This document shows positions 63,701 to 64,000 of a stretch of 64,000 bases of DNA, in pieces. A model generated the notes under the pieces. The model made no database searches. It worked only from the letters and a program-made list of their open reading frames with translations, and was not told the DNA's origin. Positions within the stretch are counted from its first letter, which is position 1. Each line of letters begins with the position of its first letter. A program made the position numbers and the translations under genes. This stretch comes from Bacteroidota bacterium (GTDB lineage: Bacteria; Bacteroidota; Bacteroidia; Bacteroidales; VadinHA17), in NCBI GenBank assembly GCA_029552825.1, contig JAKPDL010000017.1:1-64000 (forward strand), read 5' to 3'.

Positions 63701-64000
63701 CAGAAGATAATTGAATCGCTTCATCAGACGGGTAAGGAAGGGGAGACCCCTGACGGGATGGATATTTCCTTCTGTATCCTCGACAAGAAGAGGAGTAAAC
63801 TCCAGTATGCCGGAGCCTTTAATCCGATTTTTCTTATTACAAATGGAGAGATAAAAGAATATAAAGCCGACAAGATGCCAATTGGATATCTTACGGGAAA
63901 GGAGATATCGTTTACCAATCAAGAAATAGAAGTTCATCCCGGTGACTTAATCTATTTGTTTTCTGACGGCATAACCGACCAGTTCGGTGGTCCGGAAGGA
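60761..64000 (+). CDS. Periplasmic beta-propeller/Y_Y_Y sensor with SpoIIE (PP2C) phosphatase domain (3' end missing)
   Basis: The frame starts at ATG 60761 and is open to the window end (1080 residues visible). Order: signal peptide (LLRALFSIAGFYLISGLNLAQ), a two-component-regulator-type propeller (residues about 40-370 and 480-700), a charged insert (about 370-470), Y_Y_Y domain (LSDIEFGSNDNNIYFEFVSP), one membrane helix (FYVLVSLAGLLLIAGVIKF, near 835), coiled coil, and a SpoIIE phosphatase: VSGDFYWIAEDESN, VADCTGHGVPGAFMSTLG and LIYLFSDGITDQFGG (metal Asp/Gly motifs). So a periplasmic signal probably controls dephosphorylation of an anti-anti-sigma-like protein in the cytoplasm. No such partner is in the window. 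The sequence ends before the stop codon. Confidence 0.9.
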   Translation, partial: MNLSLRILLRALFSIAGFYLISGLNLAQTGSPLLSHYREGTGVESQNWSICQDDNRIMMFANRRGILTFDGHNWNLIRLPVIPYTLKYNQDIKTVFAGSENSFGYLERDEKGLYNYYSLSGDTIDCGLITNIFFTDTAAWFYSETCITKYDMVRGRIELMLEPDADSYFTGMFLLHGNVFVNVFSSGLHRIEGDSLTQLSSGYLLREREILFSVPFDQKRLLLGLDIGKLILFDGNSFFDYNVKDEGYLEQNFLSNGIVVSDSLFAFSTLDGGVLIVEKLTGKVKYTINYARGLPDDEVYALGMDNNGGLWISHPYGLTRADLVLPAGNFSIYPGLKGNLTGSVVYNNELYVGTSEGVFYLAEEKQYEKIEVLVKQEPVVNVAKSETVESVPQQNEVKEQKKEEEQVQQETPKTERRGILSRIFGRRVTREKEVKQEQRIEQPVEPAREEQVKLPEIKELPRPRYVKKTISRLKSIDYVFKKVEDFNEKCRQLVVSPAGILASTNKGLMIISNHSARTLVSNRYIYRINPAINGKDFWISSSEGYFCISYSQGKWSITDPDPGFRRQVYSAVPVNDSVLWLGTDEAVARVILSNKPDYLFYKFKDDFPQRYLVDFVNDTLFVYSESDVRYYLPEKDTFEKYQVLREGTERGINYVLTQPGFPWINTGEEWICLNRNLNISYTDRSLLKFFDNIVSIQAGNEDIWVIDGENQIYRIECNRIKTIQPDFHLVMKSVTNDHGDFFRLSDIEFGSNDNNIYFEFVSPNYYKKGSVRYQYIVENVMDEWSKWSSATTVNLMLQPGKYILKVRARDIWGNISEPEQVSFVIKPPFTRTAPFYVLVSLAGLLLIAGVIKFRERRLQREKRILEEKVRERTAEIEAQKEEITSSIEYAGKIQSAMLPSDELFRKLFADYFLIFKPRNIVSGDFYWIAEDESNIYFTVADCTGHGVPGAFMSTLGISMLNEIVPGSDNIKASDLLNILRQKIIESLHQTGKEGETPDGMDISFCILDKKRSKLQYAGAFNPIFLITNGEIKEYKADKMPIGYLTGKEISFTNQEIEVHPGDLIYLFSDGITDQFGGPEG

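Noticed and set aside
63290-63937. 215-codon minus-strand frame in the phosphatase gene
   Set aside because: It lies opposite the SpoIIE domain, whose metal motifs are intact on the plus strand.
1-64000. tRNA, rRNA, transposase or prophage genes
   Set aside because: Looked for typical signatures by eye and found none; a covariance-model search was not possible.

Overview
The window is a 64 kb piece of a Bacteroidota chromosome, probably from an anaerobic or facultative Bacteroidales-like organism. The grounds are: several promoters fit the Bacteroidota pattern (TTG, about 19 bases, TAnnTTTG) rather than TATAAT; a DUF3467 gene follows rpoC; there are an S46 dipeptidyl peptidase, a 7TMR-DISM histidine kinase, GH29/GH9/PL11 polysaccharide enzymes and a Y_Y_Y/SpoIIE sensor; and there is an oxygen-sensitive glycyl radical enzyme with its activase. 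Coding density is high. I saw no rRNA, tRNA, CRISPR array, transposase or prophage.

Layout. 0-9.1 kb: the end of rpoC, DUF3467, a small lipoprotein, then a tight plus-strand run (DUF2520 Rossmann protein, KdsC-like phosphatase, UbiA-type prenyltransferase, Maf, a DPP11-type S46 peptidase, PdxB). 9.1-15.1 kb: a broken ferredoxin gene whose conserved Cys codon is TGA, a sensor kinase with no ordinary start codon for its signal peptide, an M3 peptidase lipoprotein and a BamA/TamA-like outer-membrane barrel. 15.4-30.3 kb: HypD-type glycyl radical enzyme with activase, stomatin/NfeD pair, cytidylate-kinase-like protein, malic enzyme, large M14 peptidase, RtcB ligase, and a ROK kinase plus MFS sugar transporter. 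30.4-34.2 kb: an AT-rich AAA ATPase plus RloB/TOPRIM pair resembling AbiL or PARIS anti-phage systems, two cupins and a methyltransferase. 34.6-53.8 kb: carbohydrate catabolism (Gfo/Idh oxidoreductase, HEAT plus double DUF1080 protein, GH29, KDPG aldolase, sugar-isomerase TIM barrel, GH9, PL11 and an exported enolase-superfamily enzyme), with no SusC/SusD pair. 53.8-64 kb: TPR and MORN proteins, an operon of two GntP permeases around a glycerate kinase and a zinc-type dehydrogenase, and a large sensor phosphatase running off the end.

How they fit together. The strongest system candidates are the AbiL/PARIS-like pair at 30.5-32.4 kb, which has its own promoter and an operator-like inverted repeat, and the apparent oxidative glycan-breakdown set (Gfo/Idh, DUF1080, TIM barrel) at 34.6-44.9 kb, two of whose members carry twin-arginine-type leaders and one a Sec-type leader. 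The rest is mostly housekeeping, peptide use and sugar-acid metabolism. All calls come from reading the sequence and from memory of families; no database search was run.
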